64,000 nucleotides of DNA, taken from contig CM043947.1 in the NCBI GenBank assembly GCA_014529385.2, forward strand, positions 133,377,891 through 133,441,890, written 5' to 3'. Positions 1 through 11,254 of this stretch are shown in pieces. The DNA comes from Adiantum capillus-veneris (taxonomy: Eukaryota; Streptophyta; Polypodiopsida; Polypodiales; Pteridaceae). The first letter of the stretch is position 1, and each line of letters starts with the position of its first letter. The position numbers and the translations under genes were made by a program. The notes under the pieces were generated by a model that was given only the letters and a program-made list of their open reading frames with translations, did no database searches and was not told where the DNA came from.

Positions 1-204
1 AGGCAGAAGAGATTTTGAAAAATAAAAACTTTCCACCTATTGTTTGTGCGGAGTCTATTCTACTCTATTGTGGATGCTACAATTGGGGCATATCATGTGG
101 CTAAAAGGGGGGGTGGTGGACAATGTCGTGAGTCGAGGACACCCAAAGGGTGTTGGGACAGGTACCCAAAGGGATGGCCTAGGGCTTCAAAAGAGGAAAA
201 CAAG

Positions 205-210
<6 letters not shown>

Positions 211-282
<72 letters not shown>
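211..282. repeat. Compound microsatellite (CA)n(GA)n
   Basis: About 17 CA units run directly into about 19 GA units. Confidence 0.95.
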
Positions 283-284
<2 letters not shown>

Positions 285-666
285 ATAAGTTTTGAATGTC
301 ATAGGAGTGAGCATCAAAGATCTATGCGACGAGTCTTGAACTTGTTAAAGAGGGGACTAAAACTATAATCAACCTATCACACTTGAGAGAGTGAAGAAGA
401 ATAAGAGAACTTTTTAAAAGAAGTCCATTAGAGCGAGCAAGGCAAAAGAGATTTTGAAAAATGAAAAATTTCCACTTGTTGTTTGTGTGGAGTCTATTCT
501 ATTCTATTGTGGATGCGGCAATTCAGGCATGCCATGTGGCTAAAAGGGTGGGTGGTGGACAATGCCATGAGTTGAGGACACCCAAAGGGTGCTGGGACAG
601 ATACCTACAGAAATGGTCTAGGGCTTGGAGGAAGGAAAACAAGCATGTGTGCATGCACGCACATGC

Positions 667-702
667 GCACACACACACACACTTAGAGAGAGAGAGAGAG
701 AG
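667..702. repeat. Compound microsatellite (CA)n(GA)n, second copy
   Basis: This is the shorter counterpart of the compound repeat at 211-282, in the second copy of the duplication. Confidence 0.9.
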
Positions 703-2057
703 ATTCGCCTATCAAAAGGTCCCATGCCTACTCTACAAAATCCGTGTACCCCCAATACTTGGGCATGAGATTCAATCCGTGATTATGGTGATCTATAATA
801 CCTTGCCTTTTCCAGCTTTTGTTTGAGCTTATCTATGAAGAGGCTAACCAGCTTTTTTGAAGCTTTTGTTTGATCTTATGTACAAAGAGGTCCATGGAAG
901 TAAGAGAAGAGGCTCACTTGTGGATGCTGAAATGTGTATGTATGTTTCTCTAAACATGCAAACACCCTACATACATAATTTAAATCACCATCCATGCATA
1001 GAACTATTAAGAATGGTCTTGAGTTCAACAAATATCACGATACTTAGCTTGAAACAAGATGCAACTTGTGCCATCCCAATTAGTGTAGTTAACCTCCAAA
1101 TTCCAAATTCCCATTGCTCATGCAAATCCATTCAACAAGACATTATGATAAAACAAAATGAACAGCAATACATGTTTTCTCTTTAGCAGAATACTAACTT
1201 CACGACGTTAAAATCCACATTCATCCAAATCTAGATGGTGGCTATTCCTCTACACTTGTCTCAATGTGAGTGCCTAAAAGGCTAGGGGATTCTAAGGGAA
1301 ATTCCTTTACAAAGACCTCTTCGGAAATGTATATCAAAGAAGAGTCAATAACTACCCACTAGTATCACCTTCCTCACTCCGTCTCCTTGTAAGATGCTCC
1401 AAGTAAAAACCTTTGAATGTTTTTGTTTGACTAGGAGGTGATCGTCTGGGTGGTTGATCGGAGCCCAAAATAGCGCCTTGAGGTCTGCTCATAAATTCCT
1501 TTTCCTTGATTGTGGTAATATTAGCATTGCCTACATTTGCAAGTTTTTTACACTACAAGAGATCGCCTGAATTTTGAAGTCAAGTTATCAACATCAATGA
1601 CGGGAATCAGTATATGTGTAGGTAAATCGGAGGCAGACCATTTTTTTTTATAAAAATCATTTCTAATTTTCAACGCAAGTTTGGATACGCATTGCAACAC
1701 ATGTACCGATGAACATTTTGACGCCTACTTGGAAGCAAATTTTGATGCCTGTATCGATGCCTGCATTGACGAAACCCTGTAAAACAAAAAACAGGAGCTC
1801 TTCTGCATGTTTTCATCTCATTTTGCATTTTCTCCCTTGATCTTGTCTTACTCACTTGCTGCAGATCATCTGTTTCTTTAGGGCTTGTCGGACTCGAGAT
1901 CTCCACTCACACGCTCCCCCCCATCAACAAGATAATGTTCTTTTCAAGGTTTAGGGTAGATTTATTCACTCGTGTATGTGTGGGAGTAACATAGAGTGTG
2001 TGTGTGTGCACGTGAATGCGTGTTTGTAGGTTTGGCGGCATTTCTTTAAGTGCTTCT
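703..2057. other. No gene seen
   Basis: This is AT-rich DNA with only short ORFs that resemble nothing I know. A short GT run lies near 1996-2010. The last five bases, CTTCT at 2053-2057, are the target duplication of the following element. Confidence 0.6.
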
Positions 2058-2857
2058 TGTTAGGAAATAAGACGTAGCTAAATAGATAATTGAGTAGATT
2101 ACTTAATGGAGAGAGACAGATTTATATACACGAGATTATAGAGTAGAGAGAGAGAGAGAGAGTACACACGATATACGTGGTTCACCCAATGTGGGCTACG
2201 TCCACGGGAAAGCAGCCACTCAATGGCTTTAGTACTTCAAAACAAGAAGTAGTTTACAAAGGGATTATACCCTTAATGGAGCTCCCGCCTTGCTTCACTC
2301 TCACCACCTCACACTCACCTTGTTGCATCAACTTCACACTATGAAATGTGTGTAGAAATGGCCTCCTTTTATAGGCCAAAAGGGCTGCCCTCTCTTATGA
2401 GAAACAGCCATGTGTAGCCGCCCTTGTGCGAATAAGTCCAAATCGGACCCTCCAATCCGCCCATGTGTGGCCGCCCTTGAGAAGACAAGTCCGCTTTTGA
2501 ATTCGGCCACCGGCCATTGAATTCGGCCACTGGCCACCGACCATTGACTTCCGACCACCGGCCACCGGCCATTGACTACCGGCCACCAGCCAACCGACCG
2601 GTTGTTTTCCGACCACTTTCCGGCCGCCGTCCGGCCATAATATTCCGGCGAAAAATAATATTCCGGCGAAAAAAAGTCTCGGGGGCCTCCATCCCCGAGG
2701 CCTTTAAAGTTGCCCCTGATTCTTGTCCGTGAAAATTTTGGTTTCCGGTGAGTGATTTTTCTTCACGCACGATGGCTTCTCCTCATAATGGGGGCCTTAC
2801 AAATGTGCGCTTTTACCACAGAAAATTACAAGGGTAAATTAGGCTCCATACTTAACA
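2058..2857 (-). repeat. 3' LTR of the copia element
   Basis: This 800-bp LTR is flanked on its internal side by the polypurine tract. It is longer than the 5' LTR because of extra units in a GGCCACCGGCCATTGA-like tandem repeat (about 2500-2590) and a duplicated AATATTCCGGCGAAA unit (about 2638-2672). The minus-strand TATA motif CCTATAAAAGG is at 2365-2375. Confidence 0.93.
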
Positions 2858-2868
2858 ATCTCCCACTT
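2858..2868 (-). promoter_or_regulatory. Polypurine tract of the copia element
   Basis: The minus strand reads AAGTGGGAGAT directly against the 3' LTR, the usual plus-strand primer site of plant Ty1/copia elements. Confidence 0.9.
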
Positions 2869-2914
2869 GGAGACTGATCTCCAAACCAAACCTGTGACTG
2901 CTTTCCATTCTGGC

Positions 2915-4318
2915 TTAGTATCCTTGAATGCCGATTGAAGATGAGCAAAAGCTCAACTTCTCCTTGTTGACCACCTTTGTAAACATGTCTGCAGGATTTT
3001 CACTTGTATGCACCTTTCCTAGCTTTAGTTGTCCCTCTTCCAAAAGAGTGCGTATGAAGTGATATCTCACCTCAATGTGCTTTGTCCTTGAATGAAAGGC
3101 TGAGTTCTTTGCAAGATGGATAGCGCTTTGGCTATCACTGTACAAGACACAATTGTCTTGTTTGAATCCAAGCTCTTCTAAGAATCTGTGAAGCCACAGA
3201 ATTTCTTTGCTTGCCTCCGTCATTGCTACATACTCTGCTTCCGTGGTAGAAAGTGAAACCACTTTCTGCAGCTTTGAAGCCTAGCTTATTGCTGTGCCTC
3301 CAACCGTGAACACATAGCCAGTAGTGCTCCTTCGAGTATCTTTGTCACCTGTCATATCTGCATCAGCATACCCTTCTAGAAAAATATCAGTTCCTCCAAA
3401 ATACAAATCATTTGTTGTTGTCCCTTTTAGATACCTAAGTATCCACTTCACAGCTTGCCAATGCTCTTTACCTGGGTTGTCCATGAACCTACTCACAACT
3501 CCCACTGCATGTGCAATGTCTGGCCTTGTCCAGACCATAGCATACATTAGAGAACCTACCGCTGCAGCATATGGAACTTTAGACATAGAGGCTATCTCCT
3601 CTTGTGTCTTTGGACACATATCCTTCGTTAGTTTAAAATGACCAGCCAAAGGTGTAGAAACTGGTTTTGCATTTTTCATTGCAAACCTTTCTAGTACCTT
3701 CTTGATGTAATCTTCTTGAGATAGCTTTATTGTCTTCTTCGTCCTGTCCCTTGATATTTTCATACCAAGTATCCTCTTTGTAGCACCTAAATCTTTCATT
3801 GAAAAAGATTTGGACAGCTCCTCTTTTAGGTCTTTGATGTCCTGCATGTTAGCACTTGCAATCATGTCATCAACATACAACATTAGGATGATGAATTTTT
3901 CATCTCCCAAATTCTCCGTGTAGACGCAGTGATCCGAGTTGCATCTTGTGAATCCATGATCCAACATCCATCGATCAAACTTCAAGTACCATTGTCTTGA
4001 TGCTTGCTTTAAACCATACAAGCTCTTCTTTAATCTGCAAACCATTTTCTCCTTACCTTTTACTTCATACCTCTTTGGTTGATGCATGTAGATTTCCTCC
4101 TCTAAGTCACCGTGAGGGAATGCCGTATTTACATCCATTTTCTCGAGATTTAGATCATGAGCAGCCACAAGGCTTAAGACAAGCCTAATTGAGTTCATTT
4201 TTACAACAGTAGAAAATATTTCATTGAAGTCAATAACTTTCTTTTTAGAAAAACCTTTTACCACAAGCCTAGACTTGTACCTTTTCTTCCCACCTTCTTC
4301 TTCCTTTAGCTTGTACAC
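2915..4318 (-). pseudogene. Copia reverse transcriptase and RNase H, broken
   Basis: This is the 3' part of copia pol. The RT (4318-3284) shows RLVVKGF, the MDVNTAFPHGDLEEEIYM block, LKKSLYGLKQASRQW and the catalytic LYVDD motif, followed by the KDLGATKRILGM connection. RNase H (from about 3380 down to 2915) shows GYADADMTGD, STTEAEYVA, YSDSQSAIHLAKN and HIEVRYHFIR. An in-frame TAG at 3281-3283 replaces the tryptophan expected just before the ASKLQKVVSLSTTEAEY block. A TAG at 4319-4321 separates this part from the integrase frame and again sits at an expected tryptophan (KWVYKLK in relatives). Both fit G-to-A changes. Apart from these stops the frame is well preserved. Confidence 0.93.
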
Positions 4319-5545
4319 CTATTTGTTTTGAAGTGCCCGCTTACCTTTAGGCAACTCAACCAACTCCCATGTTTGGTTGCGATGTAGTGAGTCCATCTCC
4401 ACTTGCATGGTCTTCGTCCATTCTTCTTTGGATTCATGTTGCATAGCTTCTTCATATGATTCCGGCTCTCCAGAATCTGAGATCAAGAGATGGTTGAAGG
4501 AAGGAACAAACCTTTCTGGAGGTCTACTTGCTCTTGTAGATCTTCGGGGAATAGGTTGAGGCTCCTCATTTGGTTGGCGTTGTTGCACATTGTCACCGTT
4601 TGCAGTCCTTGAGTCTTCACCATCCTCAAGCTCCATGTACTCATCACCCGTTTCTTTTGTTTGTTTTCTTTCCAAGTAATCTTTGTACATATTTTGTTCG
4701 TTAAAAATTACATCCCTAATCCTTAAGATTTTACCATCTTCAGGATTCCATAGGCGATACCCAAAGTCTCCTTCTCCATAGCCAATGAAGAAACACTTTT
4801 TGGACTTTGCATCTAGCTTTGATCTTAGGCTTCTATCTATGTGCATGAAAGCCTCACACCCAAACACTTTGAGAAATGCATAATTCATCGGTTTACCTGT
4901 CCATGCCTCTTCTGGAACTCCCCCATCCAATGCCGTTGAGGGTGACCGATTGATTAAGTACACAGACGTACTTACAGCTTCCGCCCAAAGCTCAAGCGGT
5001 AGGCCTGCGTGTAGCCGCATGCTTCCTGCTCGTTCCATGATTGTCCTGTTCATCCTTTCTGAAATCCCATTTTGTTGAGGTGTCATTGGGGTTGTCCTTT
5101 GCCTCCGAATGCCATTGCTAGCACAAAAGCTTTCAAAAGCTTGGCTGCAATATTCGCCTCCATTGTCGGATCTGAGGCATTTAACCTTGGTACCTGTTTC
5201 ATTCTCCACAAAGGCTTTCCACCTTTGAAATATGGAAAATACATCGGATTTATTCTTCATGACATAAACCCATGTTTTTCTAGTCGCATCGTCTATGAAT
5301 GTTACATAGTACAATGAGCCACCAAGTGATGGTGTACTTGCAGGACCCCAAACATCAGAATGAACCAGCTCAAGTTTTTTATTTTTTCTTTCATTTCCTG
5401 ATTTTTGAAATTTTACCCTCTTTTGTTTACCATAAACACAATCTTCACGAACTCTAAGTCCACTTCTTTCAAACTTGGTAGAAGCTTCTTTGTTTGAAGG
5501 ATTTGCATTCCTTTGGCACTCATATGCCCAAGTCGGTAGTGCCAT
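4319..5545 (-). pseudogene. Copia integrase and integrase-RT linker, open but severed
   Basis: This 408-codon frame contains the integrase core with the catalytic triad at about D64 (HSDVWGP), D127 (RSDNGGEY) and E163 (QNGISERMNRT), with 35 residues between D127 and E163. A C-terminal region with GYGEGDFGYRLWNP and the start of the RT region (RSTRASRPPERF, EWTKTMQVEMDSL) follow. The triad looks intact. The frame lacks its start because the zinc-binding and protease part lies in another frame (shift near 5449), and it ends at a TAG that truncates the polyprotein before the RT. Integrase inserts the cDNA copy into the host chromosome. Confidence 0.93.
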
Positions 5546-5950
5546 ACCGCACTGTCAACTTCTGTAGTTGCTGCACAAGCTGAAGGTTGCGTGCTAACAA
5601 TACACAAGTAAAGTGTACCGACTTTTTCACCCTTGGAAACCACCAAAGATCCCTTTGAGATCTTCCACTGTTTGTTTCCGAATGCAATGTTGTGACCTTC
5701 ATCGTCCAATTGTCCTGTAGAGATAAAATTTTTGCGAAGAGAAGGAACATGACTAACATCTTTAAGCTTCCATTCATTTCCGTTAGCAATTTTGACAGAA
5801 ACTGTACCTTTGCCGACAATCTCACAAGCTTCATCATCTCCCAATTATACATACCCAAAATTACCTTTGGTGTAGTCTTGGAAATGTTGCTTGTGTGGTG
5901 TCGCATGGAATGAAGCCCCGGAATCTACTATCCAGGAATTAGACACATTG
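5413..5950 (-). pseudogene. Copia protease and pre-integrase region, broken
   Basis: The minus-strand frame reads WIVDSGASFHAT, the aspartic protease active site (DSGA codons at 5914-5925). A TAA at 5845-5847 interrupts it. Downstream are VKIANGNEWKLKDVSHVPSL, typical of copia protease, and the pre-integrase zinc-binding motif beginning VWHYRLGHMS. Near 5449 a single-base deletion shifts the frame exactly where the first cysteine of the expected CxxC pair should be; the downstream frame continues as EDCVYGKQKRVKF. The protease would mature the polyprotein, and the zinc domain belongs to integrase. Confidence 0.85.
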
Positions 5951-5978
5951 TCTAATGAGAGAATAAGAGCATCTTGCT

Positions 5979-6791
5979 CTACTTTACCTGCCACATTGGC
6001 CTCCGATGTTGGCTTGTTGTCTTGAGACTCTGTCTTCTTCTTCTTCTTGGACCAACAATCCTTCTTGACGTGGCCCTTCTACATTCAAGAACTGTCTTTG
6101 TACGTGACATGCTCCGCCTTGAGCGATCACGACCCTTTTGATTTTTGAACCTCTCCTTAAGCCTTCTTCTTGTTTCCATTGATAGTGCAGCACTTGATGA
6201 TTCTCCTGTGCTTCTCCTTCGCATTTCCTCACTTAGGAGAACACCCACAACATCATCAAACTTAAGAGTATTTGTGTCAGAGATAGAATCACTTACAGCC
6301 ATCACAAGGCTGTCCCAACTATCCAGTAGAGATGATAGTATAAAGAGAGCTCGCATTTCGTCATCGAAATTGATTTTCACTTATCGAAGTTGACTTATGT
6401 TTGTGTTAAAGTCATTTAGGTGTTCTGCAACTGAACCATTCTCTGCCATCTTTAGATTGAACAAGTGCTTCATAAGAAATACCTTATTGGATGCCGATGG
6501 TTTCTCGTAGAAGTCGTCAAGTGACTTCATCAAGTCCTCCGTGGTCTTCATCTCCGAAACATTGAAGGCCACCATTGACGCCAAGCTTAACCGGATTGTT
6601 CCCAGTGCCTTTCGATCAAGGACAATCCATGCTTCATCTGCCATTGTTGCGGGCTTCTTCGCAAGACCGCCTAGTGGCAAATAGAGGTCCTTCTGGTAAA
6701 GATAGTCTTCAATCTGCATCTTCCAATGTTGGTAGTTTTTTCCGTTGAACTTCTCAATCTTGAGCTTCCCTTCCTCCGCCATAACTCCCAC
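5979..6791 (-). pseudogene. Copia gag (UBN2-type), broken
   Basis: The frame starts MGVMAEEGKLKIEKFNGKNY about 65 bases inside the 5' LTR end, as usual for copia gag. It has W-K-M-QIEDYLYQKDLY and the SVAEHLNDFNTNISQL helix typical of the capsid domain. A TAA at 6381-6383 stops it; the same frame resumes with KINFDDEMRALFILSSLLDSW. The CCHC zinc knuckle is destroyed: its second half (GHVKKDCW) is in a third frame near 6060-6090 and the first cysteine pair is not readable. Gag would form the particle that packages the element RNA. Confidence 0.88.
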
Positions 6792-6841
6792 TCAATTCAA
6801 GGAATCCTTTCCTTGAGATAATTTAGCTACGAGCAAACCTT

Positions 6842-6853
6842 GCTCTGATACCA
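6842..6853 (-). promoter_or_regulatory. Primer-binding site, initiator Met tRNA
   Basis: The minus strand reads TGGTATCAGAGC two bases inside the 5' LTR. It is complementary to the 3' end of plant initiator Met tRNA. Confidence 0.93.
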
Positions 6854-6855
6854 GT

Positions 6856-7609
6856 TGTTAGGAAATAAGACGTATCTAAATAGATAATTGAGTAGATTAC
6901 TTAATGGAGAGAGACAGATTTATATACACAAGATTATAGAGTAGAGAGAGAGAGAGAGTACACACGATATACGTGGTTCACCCAATGTGGGCTACGTCCA
7001 CGGGAAAGCAGCCACTCAATGGCTTTAGTACTTCAAAACAAGAAGTAGTTTACAAAGGGATTATACCCTTAATGGAGCTCCCACCTTGCTTCACTCTCAC
7101 CACCTCACACTCACCTTGTTGCATCAACTTCACACTATGAAATGTGTGTAGAAATGGCCTCCTTTTATAGGCCAAAAGGGTTGCCCTCTCTTATGAGAGA
7201 CAGCCATGTGTAGCCGCCCTTGTGCGAATAAGTCCAAATCGGACCCTCCAATCCGCCCATGTGTGGCCGCCCTTGAGAAGACAAGTCCGCTTTTGAATTC
7301 GGCCACCGGCCATTGAATTCGGCCAACGGCCATTGACTTCCGACCACCGGCCACCGGCCAACCGACCGGTTGTTTTCCGACCACTTTCCGGCCGCCGTCC
7401 GGCCATAATATTCCGGCGAAAAAAAAAGTCTCGGGGGCCTCCGTCCCCGAGGCCTGTAAAGTTGCCCCTGATTCTTGTCCGTGAAAATTTTGGTTTCCGG
7501 TGAGTGATTTTCCTTCGCGCACGATGGCTTCTCCTCATAATGGGGGCCTTACAAATGTGCGCTTTTACCACAGAAAATTACAAGGGTAAATCAGGCTCCA
7601 TACTTAACA
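6856..7609 (-). repeat. 5' LTR of the copia element
   Basis: This 754-bp LTR drives the element on the minus strand. The minus-strand TATA motif CTATAAAAGG is at 7161-7170. A GA microsatellite (about 6938-6958) lies in its U5 part. Confidence 0.93.
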
Positions 7610-7674
7610 CTTCTTGCTCAAGTGGGCCGCATGTGAGTGCTCTATCACTCTCTTATTTTGCGTGCGCGCGCACA

Positions 7675-7694
7675 AACACACACACACACACACA
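7675..7694. repeat. CA microsatellite
   Basis: A run of about ten CA units follows a GCGCGC patch. Confidence 0.9.
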
Positions 7695-8104
7695 TGCACA
7701 TAAATGTGCACATAAAAAAATAAAAATGTAAATTAGTTTGTCAACATTATGCTCCTGCACACACAATTTTTCTCAAACCAAGAGAAACTTTTTTTTTAAA
7801 TTTAGTTTTGTTGTTTTGTAAAATTTATTAATAACAAAGAAAGATAATAAAACTTGATTATAAAAAGAAAGAGTTATTTTAATGTAGGTCATTTTTGAAT
7901 TAGTTTTGTTATTTTTATGCAAATTAGTTTGGAAATCAATAAATTATGGTTTTTTCTAAAGTGTGACCTGTCCTATCCTAGGTGATGTAAATGTAGTAAA
8001 TGTTAATTAGAACATTTTTAGCTTAGTTTTAGTGTTAGATTTTATTTACCTTTGATTAACCTTATGCGTTTTGTTATGACAAATACATCGACGTTGTTAT
8101 GTCC
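7695..8104. other. AT-rich DNA, no gene seen
   Basis: There are poly-A and poly-T patches and no ORF of note. Confidence 0.6.
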
Positions 8105-8795
8105 ATTGCACGTAGTTGGCCGCTTAGGGTTAGTCACTGAGGATTAGCCGCTTAGGGCTAGACTTTTAGGACTAGCTAATCACTTAGGTATTCAATTTTA
8201 GAGCTAGCTAGCTACACTTAGCTTCTTAGAGCCTATTGAGACCGCTTAGGTCGAGCCTCTTAGGGCAAGCTGCTTAGGATTAGCCGCTTAGGTGTTAGTA
8301 CCGACATAATTTGACTGTTTCAAGCTGTTTAGCCTAGCCACTTAGGGTAGTGGATTTATATTTGACCATTTCAGTAATCCGCTTAGGGTAGATGCGCTTA
8401 TATAAAGCGACGTTTTCTTTGTTTTCTCAAAGTTGGTCGCTTGGCCACTTAGGGCTAGTCACTTAGGGTAAGCTGCTGGGGGTAAGACACTTAGGATTAA
8501 AGGTGGCTATTTTAGTCCACTTATACAGGTTGGCCTACTAGGTCTAGATGCTTAGGTGTTAGTACTTCATAATTTAGCTCTTTCAGGCCGGTTAGGGCTA
8601 GTCACTTAAGGTTAGCGGCTTTAGATTTTTCAGCTTTAGATTAGCTAAGTGTCACATTACTTTACTCGTTTCAATAATCCCCTTAGGGTTGTGTGCGGTT
8701 GGGTTGTTTACATTTGCTAACAATTGGGGTAATCCGCTTCGGGTTAATGGTGGCTATTTGAGTTTGCTTATACGGGGTGGCCAACTAGAGGCGGC
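8105..8795. repeat. Degenerate GCTTAGGG minisatellite
   Basis: About 690 bp are built from irregularly spaced variants of (C)GCTTAGGGTTAG and GCTTAGGGCTAG. More than 20 occurrences of a CTTAGG core lie on the plus strand, with spacers of 8-30 bases. It resembles a decayed array of a telomere-like (TTTAGGG) or minisatellite unit, but no stretch is a perfect tandem of the plant telomere repeat. Confidence 0.7.
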
Positions 8796-8877
8796 TATTT
8801 CAATCTGATTGCATGCACAAATATAGACATTGATCAATAAAGACAAGAGTATTACCTGGTGGTCCTGATCTCCATGC

Positions 8878-8921
8878 CATTAGGAATGGAATGGGGTCTA
8901 AGGGGGCCTCTTTATTTGCCA
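8878..8921 (+). repeat. Dispersed 44-bp repeat, copy 1
   Basis: CATTAGGAATGGAATGGGGT and the following GGGCCTCTTTATTTG block recur at 13222-13265 in the same orientation with a few differences. Confidence 0.7.
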
Positions 8922-9026
8922 TGGGATTAAAAAGGAGATTATGGAAGGAGAAAATGGTGGATGCCATGTGTACTGAAATGGTGGGTATGGTAGGGCCTAA
9001 AAGTAGGTGATCAAACTTGTACTCTC

Positions 9027-9040
9027 TTATAAAGTATAAA
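9027..9040 (+). promoter_or_regulatory. Possible TATA box
   Basis: TTATAAAGTATAAA is followed by about 450 bases of CT-rich sequence resembling a plant 5' untranslated leader. It could serve the unidentified gene that follows, but this is inference only. Confidence 0.3.
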
Positions 9041-10285
9041 GAGAAAATCTCTTTTAAATTCAAAAAGCTAAACTTTTCTCAAAATAGTTGAGTAAAAACC
9101 AATCCTTTATCTCTCTACTGGTTGCCAGTTTGTCCCTCCTCTCTCTTAAAAGGGAGTCCCTCCAAGAATGTGCTAATCATTCCCTCCCTCTCTCTCTATT
9201 GTACCATCTTTCACTTCTCTTCACTTCACCTTGTTTCTCTTTATTTCCATTCAGTTTTCCCTCCCAAAAGCTCTGCAACAGAAGTTTGAACCTCCTTTCC
9301 CTCCTCAAGCTTAATGCATTCTTGAGGGCGGCATTCTCCTCAAGATTAAGTCCTCCATTTCTCCATGGGCTTCACTAAACACCTCTAGCTAAAGCTGAAG
9401 TCTACAGCATATCCTTCTCCTACATCATCCCTCTTTCTTTCCTCAACAGGTTTCTTGCTCCTTCTCCATTAAGCTCTCTAGAGAGGATCTACTTCCCTCT
9501 CAAGCTTTGCAACATTATCTTCCACATTAAGCCAACAAGCAGGTGGAGAAGTATAGCAGTAAGTGTCATCCTTCACCTTTGTGTACCATCAAGGATCTTG
9601 CTCTTTATACAACTGAGAACATGGATGTGCAATGTCTAATCATAAGTGTTTGTGTGCAGGTTGTGCCACCATTTCCCATGGCATCATCAGGTACTCGACA
9701 ACCTAGAAGTGTCATTGACTCTGTTTCATGTAGCAATGTATAAGACGACAATGGATATTGGGTGACGATGGAGTCAAACAAATGATGTGAGTGACAATGC
9801 AACCCAGCTTAAGAGGTGCACACAAGGTCTTGAGGAGACACATGGCTTCTCGGCCACACCATTGGAAGGGAAGAATCATGGAGTTCAAGCAAACACAAGA
9901 GGCTTGCGAAGGTGCAACATGTGTATGTTGCTTCACAACTGAAGCTAGAGACGGCAGTGGCTCCATCGAGGTTTCCTGCAAATTGTAATTTTTACTCATC
10001 TTTCAAGTTTTTTGGTTATCTATTTAATATTTTTTCCTTGTGTGTTGCTTTTGATGACTGTAAGATTTCCATTGCTGTTTGTTCATGTTTACAGATGTTT
10101 TTCCATCTGATTTAATAGAGTGAAAGCCAATAGAGTCCTTCACAGGAACTTTTGAGGCCATCCACACTGAGCTTGGCAAGTTGCTCTATGCTAGTTTTCA
10201 GTCCTCTGAGTGTGCCTCATGTGACATTTTTTTTAATGATCATACTGTCACACCTAGGTGAAATGGATATGGTAATCTATCTCTA

Positions 10286-10890
10286 GTTCAATTTCCAACC
10301 TTGGAGAGTTTGGAATGGCCTAAGCCAGACAGTGTCTTGATCGTCGCAGCAACCAAAAGGAGAATCGAGGTGGATGTGAAAGAAGCATTGAAGTGCACCT
10401 ATGGTTCCCATAAAGCCACGGTAACATGGTTTATGTCTCTTCATGTGTTTGTATTTATATTTCGACTTCAGAGTGTTCATAGGACACCAACAATGTGGAC
10501 TTGCAAAGGGGAAGTGTGATCAATGGGTTTCTTGTAGTTGGATGGGAAACTAAGGTGGTCAACCACCAGGGAAATAGAATCAAGTGCTCTGTAGTTGTTG
10601 ACAAGGTGGTGTTCAAAAACCATATTGCAAAGAAGCAAAGCTTGTCGATGGTCTTTCCCTATAGAAGATGGAAGATGACGATGGGAGAATGGGAGGCACT
10701 AGACTCTGAGGTTGCTGCTAGAGAATCAGTTGACCTGCAAATACATCTCCATGACGATGCAGTATACCACATTACAGTGAACAATGGCTGGCATCTCACT
10801 CACCTTTGTGAGTATTTGAATCTGAGATATACCTTGTGCAAGCAATATCTCTTTGTAATCAACAAAAATATTGTTCTCTCCAGTAAATAG
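10286..10890 (+). CDS. Putative exons of an unidentified gene
   Basis: I do not recognise this gene. Around 10286-10420 one frame reads SLEWPKPDSVLIVAATKRRI and continues as a charged, coding-like sequence. It is followed by GTAACATGG, a possible intron donor. A second frame from about 10470 to 10800 reads VHRTPTMWTCKG, then FLVVGWETKVVNHQGNRI, then MVFPYRRWKMTMGEWEALD, and ends near CTCACCTTTGTGAGTATT, another possible donor. A TGA at about 10516 lies between segments, so splicing or decay must be assumed. The CT-rich leader, possible TATA at 9027 and the AATAAA at 12832 would fit one transcription unit. No family assignment is possible from sight; it could equally be a transposon-borne gene or a pseudogene. 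Confidence 0.35.
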
Positions 10891-11172
10891 AAGAGCCATT
10901 TCATTTCCGTGATGTATTTTTGTAAAATCTTGTAACTGATAGGGATTTTGTCCACATTAGTACATACGGTGTTTTGAATCTCAATTCTACGCATACTAGT
11001 TTATTCTAAGCTTGTTCAAGTTTTCAATTGAAATGTGCAATTTATTTGTTGTGGAACACAAATGTTTTCAATGTTGGTGTCTTTCAATGCTTTATCGCGT
11101 GATTTTGTTTAAAATTAAAGTTTTAAGTTATTTTGGCATTAATTTAGGTGCTTTTTAAAATGTGACTTTGGG

Positions 11173-11180
11173 TATATAAG
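11173..11180 (+). promoter_or_regulatory. TATA-like motif
   Basis: TATATAAG lies about 80 bases before the open frame at 11255. It could be a promoter for that frame if it is a separate gene. Confidence 0.35.
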
Positions 11181-11254
11181 TGACTTTCTAGTTTTTAAAC
11201 TTCATATCTCACATTCACAAAACTTTAGCTCTAAGCTCTCTTCGCATCTTCTTC

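Larger units (their letters stand above)
1..702. repeat. Diverged direct duplication with CA/GA microsatellites
   Basis: Bases 1-290 and 440-702 are two diverged copies of the same unit, offset by about 439 bases. Both begin AGGCARAAGAGATTTTGAAA, continue through a shared GGAGTCTATTCTA block and end in a CA run followed by a GA run. ORFs across this stretch are microsatellite translations and are not called. The first copy may begin before the window. Confidence 0.8.
2058..7609 (-). mobile_element. Complete Ty1/copia LTR retrotransposon, defective
   Basis: This element is 5552 bp long and reads on the minus strand. It is bounded by TG...CA and flanked by the 5-bp direct duplication CTTCT (2053-2057 and 7610-7614). 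In minus-strand order it has the 5' LTR (6856-7609), an initiator-Met tRNA primer-binding site, gag, protease, integrase, reverse transcriptase, RNase H, a polypurine tract and the 3' LTR (2058-2857). The domain order protease-integrase-RT-RNase H defines Ty1/copia. The LTRs differ mainly by indels in short tandem repeats and a few substitutions, which points to recent insertion. The coding region nevertheless has at least four in-frame stops and at least two frameshifts, so this copy cannot supply its own proteins. Confidence 0.95.

Noticed and set aside
40-317. Overlapping ORFs on both strands
   Set aside because: They are translations of CA/GA microsatellites (poly-HT and poly-RE) and not genes.
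3324-5317. Plus-strand ORFs opposite the copia pol
   Set aside because: They are antisense shadows of the RT and integrase frames and lack any domain.
6842-6853. tRNA-like sequences at primer-binding sites (also 19941 and 29534)
   Set aside because: Only the 12-18 base complement of the tRNA 3' end is present; no cloverleaf or tRNA gene.
8105-8795. A true telomere array
   Set aside because: The cores are irregularly spaced and mostly CTTAGGG, with no perfect TTTAGGG tandem.
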